A model generated the notes under the pieces. It saw nothing but the letters and a program-made list of their open reading frames with translations, made no database searches and had not been told where the DNA came from. Source: Basfia succiniciproducens (lineage in GTDB: Bacteria > Pseudomonadota > Gammaproteobacteria > Enterobacterales > Pasteurellaceae). From it: a stretch of DNA of 64,000 bases. The translations under genes and the position numbers were made by a program. This document shows positions 47,159 to 58,055 of this stretch, one piece after another. The DNA lies in the NCBI RefSeq assembly GCF_011455875.1, contig NZ_CP015031.1:1221405-1285404 (forward strand), written 5' to 3'. Positions within the stretch are counted from its first letter, which is position 1. Each line of letters opens with the position of its first letter.

Positions 47159-47929
47159 TTAATTTATATCAGCAAAACTGACCGCAGCACCTACTTTATA
47201 TCTTAAATCAATATATGCAATTTTTTTATTTTCCGGGATTTCCACTTGCGGATAAATTGTCATAAACCTGTCTATCTTAGACTTCCATTCTCCGCGACCT
47301 AATTTCAAGGTTATATCATTTTCTACTACGATCTCCCAAGAACCCCGCTCATCAATAGACACCGCTTTAAGTGTAATCCCTTTAGATTTAAGTTCGTTGA
47401 AAATTTGTTTCCACGCATCCAATACGGCTAAACTTTGATAATCGGGTCCGTATAACCGGGGTAAATTATCATTTTTTAATCTATCCTTGGGCAGTTTAAA
47501 AACTACACCATCAAGAGAAACAAAATCTTCGGAATTCCAAAAAGCAACCGGTGCATATTCCGCCACCCAAATGCTTAATCTATCGGGCCAAATTTTGCGC
47601 ACAACCGCACCTTTAATCCAAGGCATTGATTCAATTTGTTCTCTAATGACATCAACATCCTGCCCGAAAAAGCCTTTTAGCTCTCCCATTTTCAGAATCA
47701 TATCACGAACATCCGCATTTGTTGTATATTGCGGCGTGCCGACTAACGCAAAAGAACTAATAGGTTTGCTATCAAGTTTGTCCAGCAATGTTTGCCAGTT
47801 AATATAAGCAAAATAAAGCAACCCGACACAACATAGCACAAGCAAAGGTTTAACTTGTAAGAAAACTCTTGTTTTCGGTTCTGCAAGCTTTATTTTTTTT
47901 TGTGTCGTTTTGCGTTTTACCACAGACAT
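47159..47929 (-). CDS. ftsQ: Cell division protein FtsQ
   Basis: Bitopic divisome protein bridging early and late components, with FtsL and FtsB. 256 residues: a basic cytoplasmic tail (RKTTQKKIKLAEPKTR), one membrane helix at about 27-45, a POTRA domain (about 55-125, with SFALVGTPQYTTNADVRDMI) and the FtsQ beta domain. The start overlaps the ddl stop by one base (TAATG), indicating coupled translation. Less conserved than its neighbours but clearly placed. Confidence 0.95.
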   Translation of the reverse strand: MSVVKRKTTQKKIKLAEPKTRVFLQVKPLLVLCCVGLLYFAYINWQTLLDKLDSKPISSFALVGTPQYTTNADVRDMILKMGELKGFFGQDVDVIREQIESMPWIKGAVVRKIWPDRLSIWVAEYAPVAFWNSEDFVSLDGVVFKLPKDRLKNDNLPRLYGPDYQSLAVLDAWKQIFNELKSKGITLKAVSIDERGSWEIVVENDITLKLGRGEWKSKIDRFMTIYPQVEIPENKKIAYIDLRYKVGAAVSFADIN

Positions 47930-48852
47930 TAAGCGCTAAGCTCCAAAATTTTTACCACAAGTTGTTCAAATGAATAACCTACTGCTGCGGCAGATTTCGG
48001 AAATAAGCTATGACTTGTCATACCCGGTGTTGTATTTACTTCAACAAGACGGAAATTACCGTTTGCATCGGTCATCACATCAATACGGCTCCAGCCGCGG
48101 CACCCCACTACATCATAAGCGCGTTTTACTAATTTTTGTAATTCCTGTAAGCTTTCCTCGCTCATCGGAGCCGGACAAATATACCGGGTATTATCCGAAA
48201 TATATTTTGCATCATAGTCATAAAATTCGCCTTCAGGAATAATCTGTACCGCAGGTAATACTTGATCATCCAATACGGGCACCGTCATTTCAATGCCACT
48301 CAACCATTCTTCAATAAGTACAGTGTCATCATGGGTTAAGGCTAAATCCACCGCGTTTTTTAATTCTTCGACGGCATTAACTTTTGTCAAACCGACACTT
48401 GACCCTTCCCTGGAAGGTTTTACCATTAACGGTAACCCGAGACGTTCGACAACCTCAAGGGGATTAAGTTCGTCCACTGTATCGCGAGTAACGATTTCCA
48501 TGTCCGCAATAGGTAAGCCGAACCCTTTCCAAAGCATTTTAGTACGCATTTTATCCATAGTTAATGCGGAAGTCATTACGCCGCAGCCGGTATAAGGCAG
48601 CCCGATTTGTTCTAAGACGCCTTGAATAACGCCGTCTTCCCCGCCTCGTCCGTGAAGAATATTAAACGCCCGCTCAAATCCCTGCTCTTTGAGTTGAGCT
48701 ACAGGATATTCTTTCGGATCGATCGGGTGGGCATCATAACCTTGGTTGCGCAATGCCGTAAGTACGGCATTTCCCGAAGTAAGAGAAACTTCACGTTCGG
48801 CAGAGGTTCCGCCTAATAAAACTGCGATTTTTTGTTCTTTTAATGGTTTCAT
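47929..48852 (-). CDS. ddl: D-alanine-D-alanine ligase
   Basis: ATP-grasp ligase making the D-Ala-D-Ala dipeptide for peptidoglycan. I use ATG 48852 (307 residues, [20 protein letters not shown]), the DdlB length; an in-frame extension of 52 codons upstream reaches into the murC 3' end and is not family-like. Motifs: [34 protein letters not shown], and RIDVMTD ... EVNTTPGMT for the Mg and ATP sites. An uptake signal lies in the 88-bp gap after murC. Confidence 0.96.
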   Translation of the reverse strand: MKPLKEQKIAVLLGGTSAEREVSLTSGNAVLTALRNQGYDAHPIDPKEYPVAQLKEQGFERAFNILHGRGGEDGVIQGVLEQIGLPYTGCGVMTSALTMDKMRTKMLWKGFGLPIADMEIVTRDTVDELNPLEVVERLGLPLMVKPSREGSSVGLTKVNAVEELKNAVDLALTHDDTVLIEEWLSGIEMTVPVLDDQVLPAVQIIPEGEFYDYDAKYISDNTRYICPAPMSEESLQELQKLVKRAYDVVGCRGWSRIDVMTDANGNFRLVEVNTTPGMTSHSLFPKSAAAVGYSFEQLVVKILELSA

Positions 48853-48940
48853 TTTATTTTCATCTATACATTGAGCCTTGGCTCTATTATCTACCCTTTC
48901 CGACCGTAAAAGTGCGGTCAAAAAAACCGAAATTTTTAAA

Positions 48941-50383
48941 TTATGCTTTTGTCCAAAGCTCGACCAGCTGACGGGACAATTTGCTGACGTTACCCGCACC
49001 TTGTGCAAGTACCAAATCGCCGTCTTGCAAAACTCTGTCCATTATTTCAGGCAATTCGGCGGTATCCGTAACCAAAATAGGATCTACCTGACCTAAATTA
49101 CGAATCGAACGGCATAAAGAACGACTGTCCGCACCGGCAATCGGTGATTCGCCGGCAGGATAAACGTCTAACATAATCAGTAGATCAACTTGCGACAGAA
49201 CCCTTACGAAATCGTCGAATAAGTCACGGGTACGGCTATAGCGATGAGGTTGGAAAATCATAACGATACGCTTATTTTCCCAGCCTTTACGTGCTGCCTG
49301 AATAGTTACGTTTACTTCAGTCGGGTGATGCCCGTAATCGTCAACCAGCATCACTTTGCCGTTAGGTCGGATAAATGACCCCAATTGATCAAAACGGCGT
49401 CCTGCTCCCTGGAAGTCCGCTAATGCGGCAAGAATCGCTTCATTTTCAATACCTTCTTCTTTGGCAACGGCTAACGCAGCGGTAGCGTTCAAGGCATTAT
49501 GTTTGCCGGGTACGTTAAGTAACACATCAATCCGTTCGCCGGCTGGTGTAATCACGCTGTAATGTCCCTGAAAGCCGGTTTGTTCATAATTTTCAATGCG
49601 ATAATCGGCTTCTTCACTGAAACCATAGGTAATAACCGGGCGACCGACTTGAGGAATAAGCTCCAACAATACCGGATCATCGGCACACATCACTGATAAA
49701 CCGTAGAAAGGCAAATTATGTAAAAAATTCACATAAGTGCGTTTCATCTCATCAAAATCGCCGTGATAAGTATCCATATGATCCGGTTCGATATTGGTTA
49801 CTACGGAAACCATTGGCTGTAAATGCAGGAATGAAGCGTCGCTTTCATCCGCTTCGGCAATCAAATAACGACTGCAGCCTAAATGAGCATTTGTCCCCGC
49901 CGATTTAACCAATCCGCCGTTGACAAATGTCGGATCAAGCCCGGCTTGTGCATAAATCATTGAAATCATTGCAGTTGTTGTCGTTTTCCCGTGAGTGCCG
50001 GCAACCGCAATACCATGACGAAAACGCATAATCTCAGCTAACATTTGCGCCCGTTGAATAACCGGGATACGTTTTTCATGAGCCGCCACTACTTCGACGT
50101 TATCCGCTTTAATAGCACTGGAAACCACCACAACGCTTGCATTATCCACATTTGACGCCGCGTGAGAAAAATGAATTTTCGCTCCTAAAGAAATTAAGCG
50201 ATTTGTAACCGCACTTTCGGCAATATCAGAACCGGTTACCGCATATCCTTCATTTAATAAAACTTCGGCAATACCGCCCATACCGGCACCGCCAATTCCA
50301 ACAAAATGAATTTGATGTACGCGACGCATACCCGGAATCATATTCCGGACACGTTGTTGAAATTCTTTTTTAGCATTAATCAT
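48941..50383 (-). CDS. murC: UDP-N-acetylmuramate-L-alanine ligase
   Basis: First of the four amino-acid-adding Mur ligases. 480 residues. UDP-binding start [18 protein letters not shown] (about 26-43), ATP loop [26 protein letters not shown], and [10 protein letters not shown]. The first ~20 residues ([20 protein letters not shown]) match the extended N-terminus seen in E. coli. Lies 18 bp after murG. An uptake signal near 50206 lies inside the gene. Confidence 0.97.
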   Translation of the reverse strand: MINAKKEFQQRVRNMIPGMRRVHQIHFVGIGGAGMGGIAEVLLNEGYAVTGSDIAESAVTNRLISLGAKIHFSHAASNVDNASVVVVSSAIKADNVEVVAAHEKRIPVIQRAQMLAEIMRFRHGIAVAGTHGKTTTTAMISMIYAQAGLDPTFVNGGLVKSAGTNAHLGCSRYLIAEADESDASFLHLQPMVSVVTNIEPDHMDTYHGDFDEMKRTYVNFLHNLPFYGLSVMCADDPVLLELIPQVGRPVITYGFSEEADYRIENYEQTGFQGHYSVITPAGERIDVLLNVPGKHNALNATAALAVAKEEGIENEAILAALADFQGAGRRFDQLGSFIRPNGKVMLVDDYGHHPTEVNVTIQAARKGWENKRIVMIFQPHRYSRTRDLFDDFVRVLSQVDLLIMLDVYPAGESPIAGADSRSLCRSIRNLGQVDPILVTDTAELPEIMDRVLQDGDLVLAQGAGNVSKLSRQLVELWTKA

Positions 50384-50401
50384 TATTTATATCTCTATTT
50401 T

Positions 50402-51469
50402 TTAATTTGCATTTTCAATGATTACTTCAGCCACCTGTTGCGCGGCAAAAGGCGCCGACATTTGTTTCGCTTTAATTGCCATCGCTAATAATTGTTCACG
50501 ATCTAAATTAGTTAACAAATCCACTAATACGTCGGCGTTTAATTCTGCTTGTTGCACGATTTTTGCCGCACCCACATCCGCTAAATATTTCGCATTTAAA
50601 TATTGTTGCTGATCCTTATGCCGGAACGGAACAAAAATCGCCGGCGTACCCACGGCGGCAAGTTCGCACACCGTTAATGCACCCGAACGACAAATGACAA
50701 TATCCGCCCAAGCATAGGCTTCCGCCATATTATCAATAAATTCGGTGATTTTTACATCCGCACTTAACGCACCTTTTTCTTCATAAAGTGCGGTAATTTT
50801 TTCTACGGAACCGGCACCGACCTGATGACGAATTTCTAACTTATCAGTCAATCGAGCAGCCATTTCCGGCACGGTTAAATTTAATACTCGGGCACCTTGA
50901 CTGCCTCCCACCACCAATACGCGAAGTTTCCCTGTACGCTCGGCAAAACGCTGTTCGGGATCCGGCATGGAAAATAAATCCTGCCGAACCGGATTACCCA
51001 CCACTTCGGCATTCGGAAACGCCGTCGGAAAAGCCTGCAAAACACGTTTCGCAATTTTTGACAGCCAAACATTGGTTAACCCCGCCACCGCATTTTGCTC
51101 GTGCAAAATAACGGGTACGCCGCAAAGTTTTGCCGCTACGCCGCCCGGACCGGAAACATATCCGCCCATACCGAGTACCGCATCGGGTTTTTGCCGTAAA
51201 ATAATCTTGCGTGCCTGCATTATAGCACGACAAATAGCAAAAGGTGCGCCCAATAACGCCTTGATACCTTTACCGCGCAACCCCGAAATTCGAATAAACT
51301 CAATAGGAATACCGTGTTTTGGCACTAACTGGGCTTCCATTCTATCCTTAGTCCCCAGCCAGCAAATATCCCAACCCTGTTTTTGTAAATATTGAGCAAC
51401 TGCAATTGCCGGAAAAACATGACCGCCCGTACCGCCGGCCATCACTAACAATTTTTTTCGTTGTGCCAC
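50402..51469 (-). CDS. murG: UDP-N-acetylglucosamine transferase MurG (lipid II synthase)
   Basis: Peripheral glycosyltransferase adding GlcNAc to lipid I on the cytoplasmic face. 355 residues. N-terminal [15 protein letters not shown] (about 12-26), [25 protein letters not shown] and the donor-site motif [20 protein letters not shown] are all present. 9 bp after ftsW. An uptake signal in the variable region (near 50785) encodes ITALYEE. Confidence 0.98.
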   Translation of the reverse strand: MAQRKKLLVMAGGTGGHVFPAIAVAQYLQKQGWDICWLGTKDRMEAQLVPKHGIPIEFIRISGLRGKGIKALLGAPFAICRAIMQARKIILRQKPDAVLGMGGYVSGPGGVAAKLCGVPVILHEQNAVAGLTNVWLSKIAKRVLQAFPTAFPNAEVVGNPVRQDLFSMPDPEQRFAERTGKLRVLVVGGSQGARVLNLTVPEMAARLTDKLEIRHQVGAGSVEKITALYEEKGALSADVKITEFIDNMAEAYAWADIVICRSGALTVCELAAVGTPAIFVPFRHKDQQQYLNAKYLADVGAAKIVQQAELNADVLVDLLTNLDREQLLAMAIKAKQMSAPFAAQQVAEVIIENAN

Positions 51470-51478
51470 GTAATATCC

Positions 51479-52669
51479 TTAATCATCTTTTAATCGAGCA
51501 TGCCCGCCGCGCATAAGGCGGTTTTCATGATCAATCCGTAATAGAATTGCGATACTTATCGCCATAATAACCAAACTTGAGCCACCGTAACTCACCAGCG
51601 GAAAGGTTAACCCTTTTGTAGGCAATAAGCCTAAAGACATCCCCAGGTTAACGAAGCCTTGGAAGAAAATCCAAAAACTGATACCAAAAGCAAAGAAACC
51701 TTTAAAACGCTGCTCAAGCTGTAATGATTCGCGCCCGATTTTCATAGCGCGGAAAACTAATAAGGCCAATAAAATAATCATAACGGTTATGCCGGCAAAA
51801 CCGAATTCTTCGCCCACTACCGCCATAACAAAGTCCGTATGGGCTTCAGGCAAATATTCCAATTTCTGAATTGAATTGCCCAAACCCTCGCCGGTAAATT
51901 CACCGCGACCAAATGCCATTAAAGAATTCGATAACTGGAAGCCTGTGCCGTAAGGGTCTTTGAACGGGTCCATAAACCCCGTAATACGTTTCATCCGATA
52001 TGCCGAGGATAGTACCAACACCACGAAAAGAAATCCGCCTGTTGCCGCCAATACCAAGAATTGCATGATATGTGCGCCGACTACAAACAACAGACCAAAG
52101 GTAATCACAAAGAGTACAACCGTGCTCCCTAAGTCGGGTTGAAGAATTAGAAACGTGCCGAGGAACCCCATCACAATTAAAGGTTTTGCCGCACTTAGTT
52201 TTCTACTGCGGACTTCATCGTAACGACGGGTAAAATAACCGGATAAGAAACAGATTAGCGCTAATTTGGCAAACTCCGCGGGCTGAAAATTGAATAAAAC
52301 CATCGGAATCCAGCGTCTTGCTCCGTTTACCGATTTACCAATGCCCGGGATAAGTACCAAAATAAGTAAAATTAACGCGAGAATAAACACACGTTTGTGC
52401 CATGATTCCCAGTTTGCCATCGGTACTTTAATAAAATAATAACAAATACCCATGGAAAGAATAACATACATGGCATCGCGCTTAGCAAAATAAAAAGGGT
52501 CGTCAAACAAACGAGTGCCCACGGGAATTGAAGCGGACGTGACCATGACAAATCCGATAAACAATAAAATGATAAATAACCACAACAAAGATCGGTCATA
52601 TAACAAATTAGTCGGTGTTAATGTAGTCCAGCGCTGATAACCGGCTTTAATTTTACTAAAAATATGCAT
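51479..52669 (-). CDS. ftsW: Septal peptidoglycan polymerase FtsW (SEDS family)
   Basis: Ten-helix SEDS glycosyltransferase that polymerises lipid II at the septum together with FtsI. 396 residues. Characteristic segments: NGARRWIPMVLFNFQPAEFAK (cited as NGARRWIP and FQPAEFAK), LQPDLGSTVVLF, and GLLPTKGLTFPLVSYGG near the C-terminus. Lies between murD and murG in the standard order; the next gene encodes the enzyme that makes its substrate. Confidence 0.97.
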   Translation of the reverse strand: MHIFSKIKAGYQRWTTLTPTNLLYDRSLLWLFIILLFIGFVMVTSASIPVGTRLFDDPFYFAKRDAMYVILSMGICYYFIKVPMANWESWHKRVFILALILLILVLIPGIGKSVNGARRWIPMVLFNFQPAEFAKLALICFLSGYFTRRYDEVRSRKLSAAKPLIVMGFLGTFLILQPDLGSTVVLFVITFGLLFVVGAHIMQFLVLAATGGFLFVVLVLSSAYRMKRITGFMDPFKDPYGTGFQLSNSLMAFGRGEFTGEGLGNSIQKLEYLPEAHTDFVMAVVGEEFGFAGITVMIILLALLVFRAMKIGRESLQLEQRFKGFFAFGISFWIFFQGFVNLGMSLGLLPTKGLTFPLVSYGGSSLVIMAISIAILLRIDHENRLMRGGHARLKDD

Positions 52670-52693
52670 TCAAAAACCTAGATAACTTCTACT

Positions 52694-54013
52694 TTATTGA
52701 GCAACGCTCAGCTTTGCTAAACGGGTGAATTCCTCACCGCGTTTTTCAAAAGAGGCAAACTGATCCAAACTTGCGCAAGCCGGCGATAACAATACCATAT
52801 CACCTGGTTTTAAGGTCGGACGCAATGTTTCAATGGCTTGTTCCATCGTGTTAAATAATTGACTTTGCGATGATAATTTTGCCAAATGCGCACCGTCCTG
52901 ACCGAAGCAATAACAAAAAATCTCAGGCTTGTTAATTAATTTTTCCAATTCCGAAAAATCGGCGCCTTTGCCGTCACCGCCCAATAATAAATGTAATTTA
53001 CCTTCGATATGCAAGCCGGTAAGCGCCGCTACCGTGCTTCCCACATTTGTCGCTTTGGAATCATTAACCCAACGTACGCCGTTTGCCATATGAGCAAGCT
53101 GAAAACGATGTGCTAAGCCCGGAAAGGTACGAAGTGCGGTCAAAATTCCCGAATTTTTAATCCCCACCGCTTGCGCCAAGGCAATGGCTGCCAGTGCATT
53201 CATGTGGTTATGGCGACCGGTTAATTTTATTTCATCACAAGCTAAAATCAGCTTGTCTTTTGCCATCAGATATTTTTTACCGTTTTCCGTTTTCAGCCAA
53301 TAATCCGCATTATTTTCGGCAAAACTGACTTGCTGCTGCGCACTTTGTTTATCGTCTTCTTTCGTTAACGGATCTTCGCCGTTAATAACAGCAGTTTGGC
53401 AATGATGATAAATATTTAGCTTAGCTTGGCGATATTCTTCTAAATCGGCATAACGGTTCATGTGATCTTCAGTTACATTTAATACGGTCGCCGCCGTTGC
53501 CTTTAAGCTATAAGTCGTTTCTAATTGGAAACTGGAAAGCTCCAGCACGTAAAGATCATGATTTTCATTAAGCAGAGATAATGCCGGAATACCGATATTG
53601 CCGCCCATGCCGACACTTAACCCTGCGGCTTTGCCCATTTCCGTTACTAACGCGGTAACCGTACTTTTTCCGTTCGAGCCGGTAATGGCAATAACGGGTT
53701 TAGCGGCTTCGCGACAAAACAATTCGATATCGCCGACCACTTCTACACCGGCAGAAAGTGCGGTCTGAATTTCGGCAGTTTTTACCGAAAGCCCCGGGCT
53801 GATTACAATCATATCGCTTTCAAGCAACCATTGCTGATTGAGGCTCCCTGTATGCAAAGGAATGGATTTATCCAATTGTTCCGCACCGGCCGGGATTTTA
53901 CGCGTATCAATTACGCGAACATTCGCTTTTTTCGCCGTTAAAAAATCAACACAAGATAATCCTGTTTTACCTAAACCGATAACAGTGATGTTTTTGCCTT
54001 GATAATCTTTCAT
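52694..54013 (-). CDS. murD: UDP-N-acetylmuramoylalanine-D-glutamate ligase
   Basis: Adds D-glutamate to UDP-MurNAc-L-Ala. 439 residues. N-terminal VIGLGKTGLSCVDFL, ATP loop ITGSNGKSTVTALV (about 110-123), LNVTEDHMNRY and NDSKATNVGST are diagnostic of MurD. 24 bp before ftsW, 29 bp after mraY. Two uptake signals lie inside the gene (near 53129 and 53757). Confidence 0.97.
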   Translation of the reverse strand: MKDYQGKNITVIGLGKTGLSCVDFLTAKKANVRVIDTRKIPAGAEQLDKSIPLHTGSLNQQWLLESDMIVISPGLSVKTAEIQTALSAGVEVVGDIELFCREAAKPVIAITGSNGKSTVTALVTEMGKAAGLSVGMGGNIGIPALSLLNENHDLYVLELSSFQLETTYSLKATAATVLNVTEDHMNRYADLEEYRQAKLNIYHHCQTAVINGEDPLTKEDDKQSAQQQVSFAENNADYWLKTENGKKYLMAKDKLILACDEIKLTGRHNHMNALAAIALAQAVGIKNSGILTALRTFPGLAHRFQLAHMANGVRWVNDSKATNVGSTVAALTGLHIEGKLHLLLGGDGKGADFSELEKLINKPEIFCYCFGQDGAHLAKLSSQSQLFNTMEQAIETLRPTLKPGDMVLLSPACASLDQFASFEKRGEEFTRLAKLSVAQ

Positions 54014-54042
54014 TTTATACCTGCCTTCTCAGCTCCGACGGA

Positions 54043-55125
54043 TTAACGCAATTTCAGCGTTACCAATCCAAACAATACGAGCATTAATGAAATAATCCAA
54101 AAACGGATAATTACCCGCGGCTCCGGCCAGCCTTTTAATTCATAATGATGATGAATCGGCGCCATGCGGAAAATCCGTTTTTTGCGTAATTTATAAGAAC
54201 CGACCTGTAAAATAACAGAGACGGTTTCCATTACAAATACGCCGCCCATGATGACCAATAAAAATTCCTGACGGACTAATACGGCAATCGTACCCAATGC
54301 GCCGCCTAAAGCAAGGGAACCCACATCGCCCATAAATACCTGCGCGGGATAAGTGTTAAACCATAAAAAACCCAAACCTGCACCAACAATGGCGGTACAG
54401 AAAATCACCAACTCGGAGGTGTATTTGATGTAAGGAATATAAAGATATTTGGAAATTTCTACGTTACCGGTCGCCCAGGCAATAATCGCAAAAGCGCCTG
54501 CAACAAACACCGTAGGCATAATGGCCAAACCGTCTAAACCGTCGGTTAAATTAACCGCATTACTGGTCCCCACGATTACAAAATAAGCCAAAACCACATA
54601 AAACAGACCGAGCTGCGGCATTATTTCTTTAAAAAACGGCACCACTAAACGGGTGGCGTCAGTATCCTTGCCTAACGCATACATGCCGAAAATGGCAATT
54701 AACGATACCAGTGACAACCAAAAATATTTCCAGCGAGCGATTAAACCGTCCGTATTTTTGTATTTGATTTTTCGGTAATCATCCACAAAACCGATAGCAC
54801 CGTAACCGAGTAACACAAATAAACTAAACCAGATATAAGGATTAGATAAATCGCCCCACAATAATGTGCTGACGGTAATAGTCGCCAAAATCATAAGACC
54901 GCCCATCGTCGGCGTGCCGCGTTTTTGAAAATGGCTTTCCGGCCCGTCGTTACGCACTTCCTGACCGAACTTAAAAATCTGCAAACGACGGATCATTTTC
55001 GGACCAATCCATAATGACAACAAGAGCGCCGTCAATAATGCCAGCACGGAACGAAATGTCAGATACGAAACAACATTAAAACCCGAGTAATATTGCTCTA
55101 AAAATTTAGCAAACCAAACTAACAT
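54043..55125 (-). CDS. mraY: Phospho-N-acetylmuramoyl-pentapeptide transferase MraY
   Basis: Integral-membrane enzyme forming lipid I on undecaprenyl phosphate. 360 residues with ten helices. The catalytic aspartates are in [16 protein letters not shown] and [23 protein letters not shown] and the histidine-rich [15 protein letters not shown] loop complete the active site. Starts 7 bp inside the end of murF, so translation is coupled. Confidence 0.98.
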   Translation of the reverse strand: MLVWFAKFLEQYYSGFNVVSYLTFRSVLALLTALLLSLWIGPKMIRRLQIFKFGQEVRNDGPESHFQKRGTPTMGGLMILATITVSTLLWGDLSNPYIWFSLFVLLGYGAIGFVDDYRKIKYKNTDGLIARWKYFWLSLVSLIAIFGMYALGKDTDATRLVVPFFKEIMPQLGLFYVVLAYFVIVGTSNAVNLTDGLDGLAIMPTVFVAGAFAIIAWATGNVEISKYLYIPYIKYTSELVIFCTAIVGAGLGFLWFNTYPAQVFMGDVGSLALGGALGTIAVLVRQEFLLVIMGGVFVMETVSVILQVGSYKLRKKRIFRMAPIHHHYELKGWPEPRVIIRFWIISLMLVLFGLVTLKLR

Positions 55126-56504
55126 AAGAAGCGATCCTTCAATGAATTAATAACGTCTTCCATTTTCATAGAACGAGATCCTTTCGCTAATAACACAATA
55201 TCTTCATTTTCTTTCAATTGATGACTGATTATTTCTTTAAGACTGGCGATTAACGCCTCTTTATTAGAGAAATGTACGCCGCCGCAAGCTTTGGAAACCA
55301 CCGCGCTTTCGCTACCATAAGTCACCACCAGGTCTAAATTGGCCGCTTTGGCGAAATCCGCTACTTCCTGATGACAACTTATAGTTTCATCGCCTAATTC
55401 CGCCATATCGCCGAAAGCAAAAATACGGAACGCTTCACGATAGTCAGACAGCACGCTGATTGCCGATTTTACCGAAGCAACATTAGCGTTATAAGTATCA
55501 TCCAATAATAATAAATTAGTTGACAATTGAATCGGGAACAAGCGCCCTTTCACGTGTGACGGGTTTTCCAAGCCTCGCTTTATGTCTTCTAAACTTGCCC
55601 CTACATTCATTGCCAGAGCGCTTGCCGCCACCGCATTGGCAACATTGTGTTTGCCCAGGTAAGGCAACTCGATTTTAATGGCGCCTTTCGGCGTATTTAA
55701 AGTAAAGCGAGAACCGTATTCCGAAAGCATAATCTTTTCCGCATAATAATCGGCACCCACATGATCATAAGCAAAGGACTCAAATTCGCGGTCGTTTATA
55801 TCTCCGCCCCAATAATGCGCATAATTGCTGTCAAGGTTGAGAATCGCCACACCGTCCGGCGTTAAACCGCTGTAAATTTCACCTTTAGCCTGCGCAACCC
55901 CTTCAACACTGCCAAAACCTTCCAAATGTGCGGCGGAAACATTGTTCACTAACGCGACATCAGGCATAGTCAAATGCGCGGTATAAGCAATTTCTCCGGC
56001 ATGATTTGCGCCTAATTCAATAACCGCATATTTGTGTTTTTCCGTTAAACGCAATAATGTGAGCGGCACACCGATATCATTATTAAAATTGCCTTCGGTA
56101 AATAAAACCGCCTCATCATCACCGGCGGTTCGCTGCAAAATTGCCGCCGTCATTTCTTTTACGGTGGTTTTGCCGCAAGAACCGGTAATCGCCACCGTTA
56201 AAGGTTCAAGTTCCCTTCTTAGCCATGCCGCTAAACGTCCTAACGCTAAACGGGTATCTTTCACCACAAGTTGCGGTACGTCTATTTCGCAAGGATGATC
56301 CACCACAACCGCCGTGCAGCCTTGTGCGACGGCTTCGGCCAAATAATTATGACCATCGAACTTTTCCCCTTTTAAAGCAAAAAATAAACCGTTCGGCATT
56401 TTCCGGCGCGTATCCGTACTCACGCTTTCAATAGTAAGCGTTTCCTCACCGATTAATTTAGCTTTTAGAATTTGTGCAATTTTTTTTACGTTTAATTTAA
56501 TCAT
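55119..56504 (-). CDS. murF: UDP-N-acetylmuramoyl-tripeptide-D-alanyl-D-alanine ligase
   Basis: Adds the D-Ala-D-Ala made by Ddl, finishing the UDP-MurNAc-pentapeptide. 461 residues. [20 protein letters not shown] near the start is the MurE/MurF uridine-binding motif; ATP loop [33 protein letters not shown] and [14 protein letters not shown] follow. 60 bp after murE, the gap holding an uptake signal; overlaps mraY by 7 bp. Confidence 0.97.
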   Translation of the reverse strand: MIKLNVKKIAQILKAKLIGEETLTIESVSTDTRRKMPNGLFFALKGEKFDGHNYLAEAVAQGCTAVVVDHPCEIDVPQLVVKDTRLALGRLAAWLRRELEPLTVAITGSCGKTTVKEMTAAILQRTAGDDEAVLFTEGNFNNDIGVPLTLLRLTEKHKYAVIELGANHAGEIAYTAHLTMPDVALVNNVSAAHLEGFGSVEGVAQAKGEIYSGLTPDGVAILNLDSNYAHYWGGDINDREFESFAYDHVGADYYAEKIMLSEYGSRFTLNTPKGAIKIELPYLGKHNVANAVAASALAMNVGASLEDIKRGLENPSHVKGRLFPIQLSTNLLLLDDTYNANVASVKSAISVLSDYREAFRIFAFGDMAELGDETISCHQEVADFAKAANLDLVVTYGSESAVVSKACGGVHFSNKEALIASLKEIISHQLKENEDIVLLAKGSRSMKMEDVINSLKDRFLC

Positions 56505-56564
56505 ATTATTCTTCTTATTTGTAAAGGAAAGTTAATTAAAAGTGCGGTCAAAATTTGTGAAATT

Positions 56565-58031
56565 TTAACCTAAATATTTTTTCACCGCTTCCTGGTCGGA
56601 AAAATGATGTTTGGTGTGACCAATAATCTGATAATCCTCGTGCCCCTTGCCCGCGATTAAAATTACATCATTTTCGACCGCACTTTGAACGGCGGTTCTA
56701 ATTGCTTGCTCGCGATCATATACGATGTTGACCGATTCCGGCCGTTTAAACCCGGCAACAATGTCTTGCACGATTTGATGACGGTCTTCCGTACGGGGAT
56801 TATCATCCGTCACAATCACATAATCAGCAAAGCGTTCGGCAATTTGTGCCATTAAAGGACGTTTGCCCCTATCTCTGTCACCACCGCAACCGAATACACA
56901 CCACAACCGCCCGGTACAATGCGCTCGGGCGGCTTGCAACGCTTTTTCCAAAGCGTCGGGAGTATGGGCATAATCGACAATTACCGTCGGTTTATGGGCG
57001 GCATGGAGCATTTCCATTCGACCGCACACACCGGTTAATTGCGAAACCGTTTTTAACAGCTCATCCAACGAATAACCTAATGACAACAAGGTTGCTAATA
57101 CTAACATTAAATTGCTGACATTAAACGCACCAATTAAACGGCTGGTTAAAATAGCGCCACCCCAGCTTGAATTAAACGTAATGGTTGCGCCTTGGCTGTT
57201 AAACGAAACTGCGGTCACTTTTAGCCAATTTTCTTGTGTCGGCTGATAGGCCGGATTACAGCTTACCGCAACGGCATCGGGCAATTCCCGTAACCATTGA
57301 GCGCCAATTTCATCATCTGCATTGATAATTTTTTGTTGGCATGATAATTCGGAAAATAAGCGTTTTTTCGCCGACGCATAATTTTCCATACTGTGGTGAT
57401 AATCAAGATGATCGCGACTTAAATTAGTAAAAATGCCCGCCGCAAAATGTAAGGCTTCTATACGATGTTGAACCAGCCCGTGAGAAGATACTTCAATGGC
57501 GGCAAAATCAGCGCCTTGTTGAACAAAATCAGCTAAGGAAGATTGTACTTCAATGGCGGAACCGGTGGTATTCGCTGCGGGTTTCAGTGCGCCGAATAAG
57601 CCGTTGCCAATAGTTCCCATCACCGCCGGCTTTCGCCCTAAAAGTTGAGCCCATTGCGCCAACAGCTGTGAAACCGTGGTTTTGCCGTTGGTGCCGGTAA
57701 CACCGACCAGAGTTAAATGTTGGGAAGGCGCTTTATAAAACTGATCGGCGATGTCGGATAAATGTTCCGATAAGTGATAATAAGAAATGACAGGAATTTG
57801 ATTTTGTTCCGAAACCTGCAAATGCTCATCAGCGTTATCGCATTCCTTTAATACGGCTGACGCTCCTGCTGAAATAGCCTGGGGAATGAATTGACGTCCG
57901 TCAACAGAATGGCCTTTTATAGCAACGAAAAGACAGCCAGTCCTTACGGAACGGCTGTCCAGGGTCATCCGGTTCAGTTTAATAGCATCAAATCGGTCAT
58001 CCCTGCCGAAAAGTGCGGTCAATTTTCGCAT
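56565..58031 (-). CDS. murE: UDP-N-acetylmuramoyl-tripeptide synthetase (meso-diaminopimelate adding)
   Basis: Adds meso-diaminopimelate. 488 residues. ATP loop [15 protein letters not shown] (about 109-123), [13 protein letters not shown], and the DAP-specifying motif [13 protein letters not shown] (D-N-P-R), which sets it apart from the lysine-adding enzymes. Uptake signals lie at its 5' end (near 58010) and inside the gene (56677). Works with lysC, which feeds the DAP pathway. Confidence 0.97.
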   Translation of the reverse strand: MRKLTALFGRDDRFDAIKLNRMTLDSRSVRTGCLFVAIKGHSVDGRQFIPQAISAGASAVLKECDNADEHLQVSEQNQIPVISYYHLSEHLSDIADQFYKAPSQHLTLVGVTGTNGKTTVSQLLAQWAQLLGRKPAVMGTIGNGLFGALKPAANTTGSAIEVQSSLADFVQQGADFAAIEVSSHGLVQHRIEALHFAAGIFTNLSRDHLDYHHSMENYASAKKRLFSELSCQQKIINADDEIGAQWLRELPDAVAVSCNPAYQPTQENWLKVTAVSFNSQGATITFNSSWGGAILTSRLIGAFNVSNLMLVLATLLSLGYSLDELLKTVSQLTGVCGRMEMLHAAHKPTVIVDYAHTPDALEKALQAARAHCTGRLWCVFGCGGDRDRGKRPLMAQIAERFADYVIVTDDNPRTEDRHQIVQDIVAGFKRPESVNIVYDREQAIRTAVQSAVENDVILIAGKGHEDYQIIGHTKHHFSDQEAVKKYLG

Positions 58032-58055
58032 AATTTTTTATCTCTTCATTAATTA

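Noticed and set aside
47929-49008. Longer form of Ddl with 52 extra N-terminal residues
   Set aside because: The extension overlaps the murC 3' end, contains an uptake signal and is unlike the family; ATG 48852 gives the standard protein.
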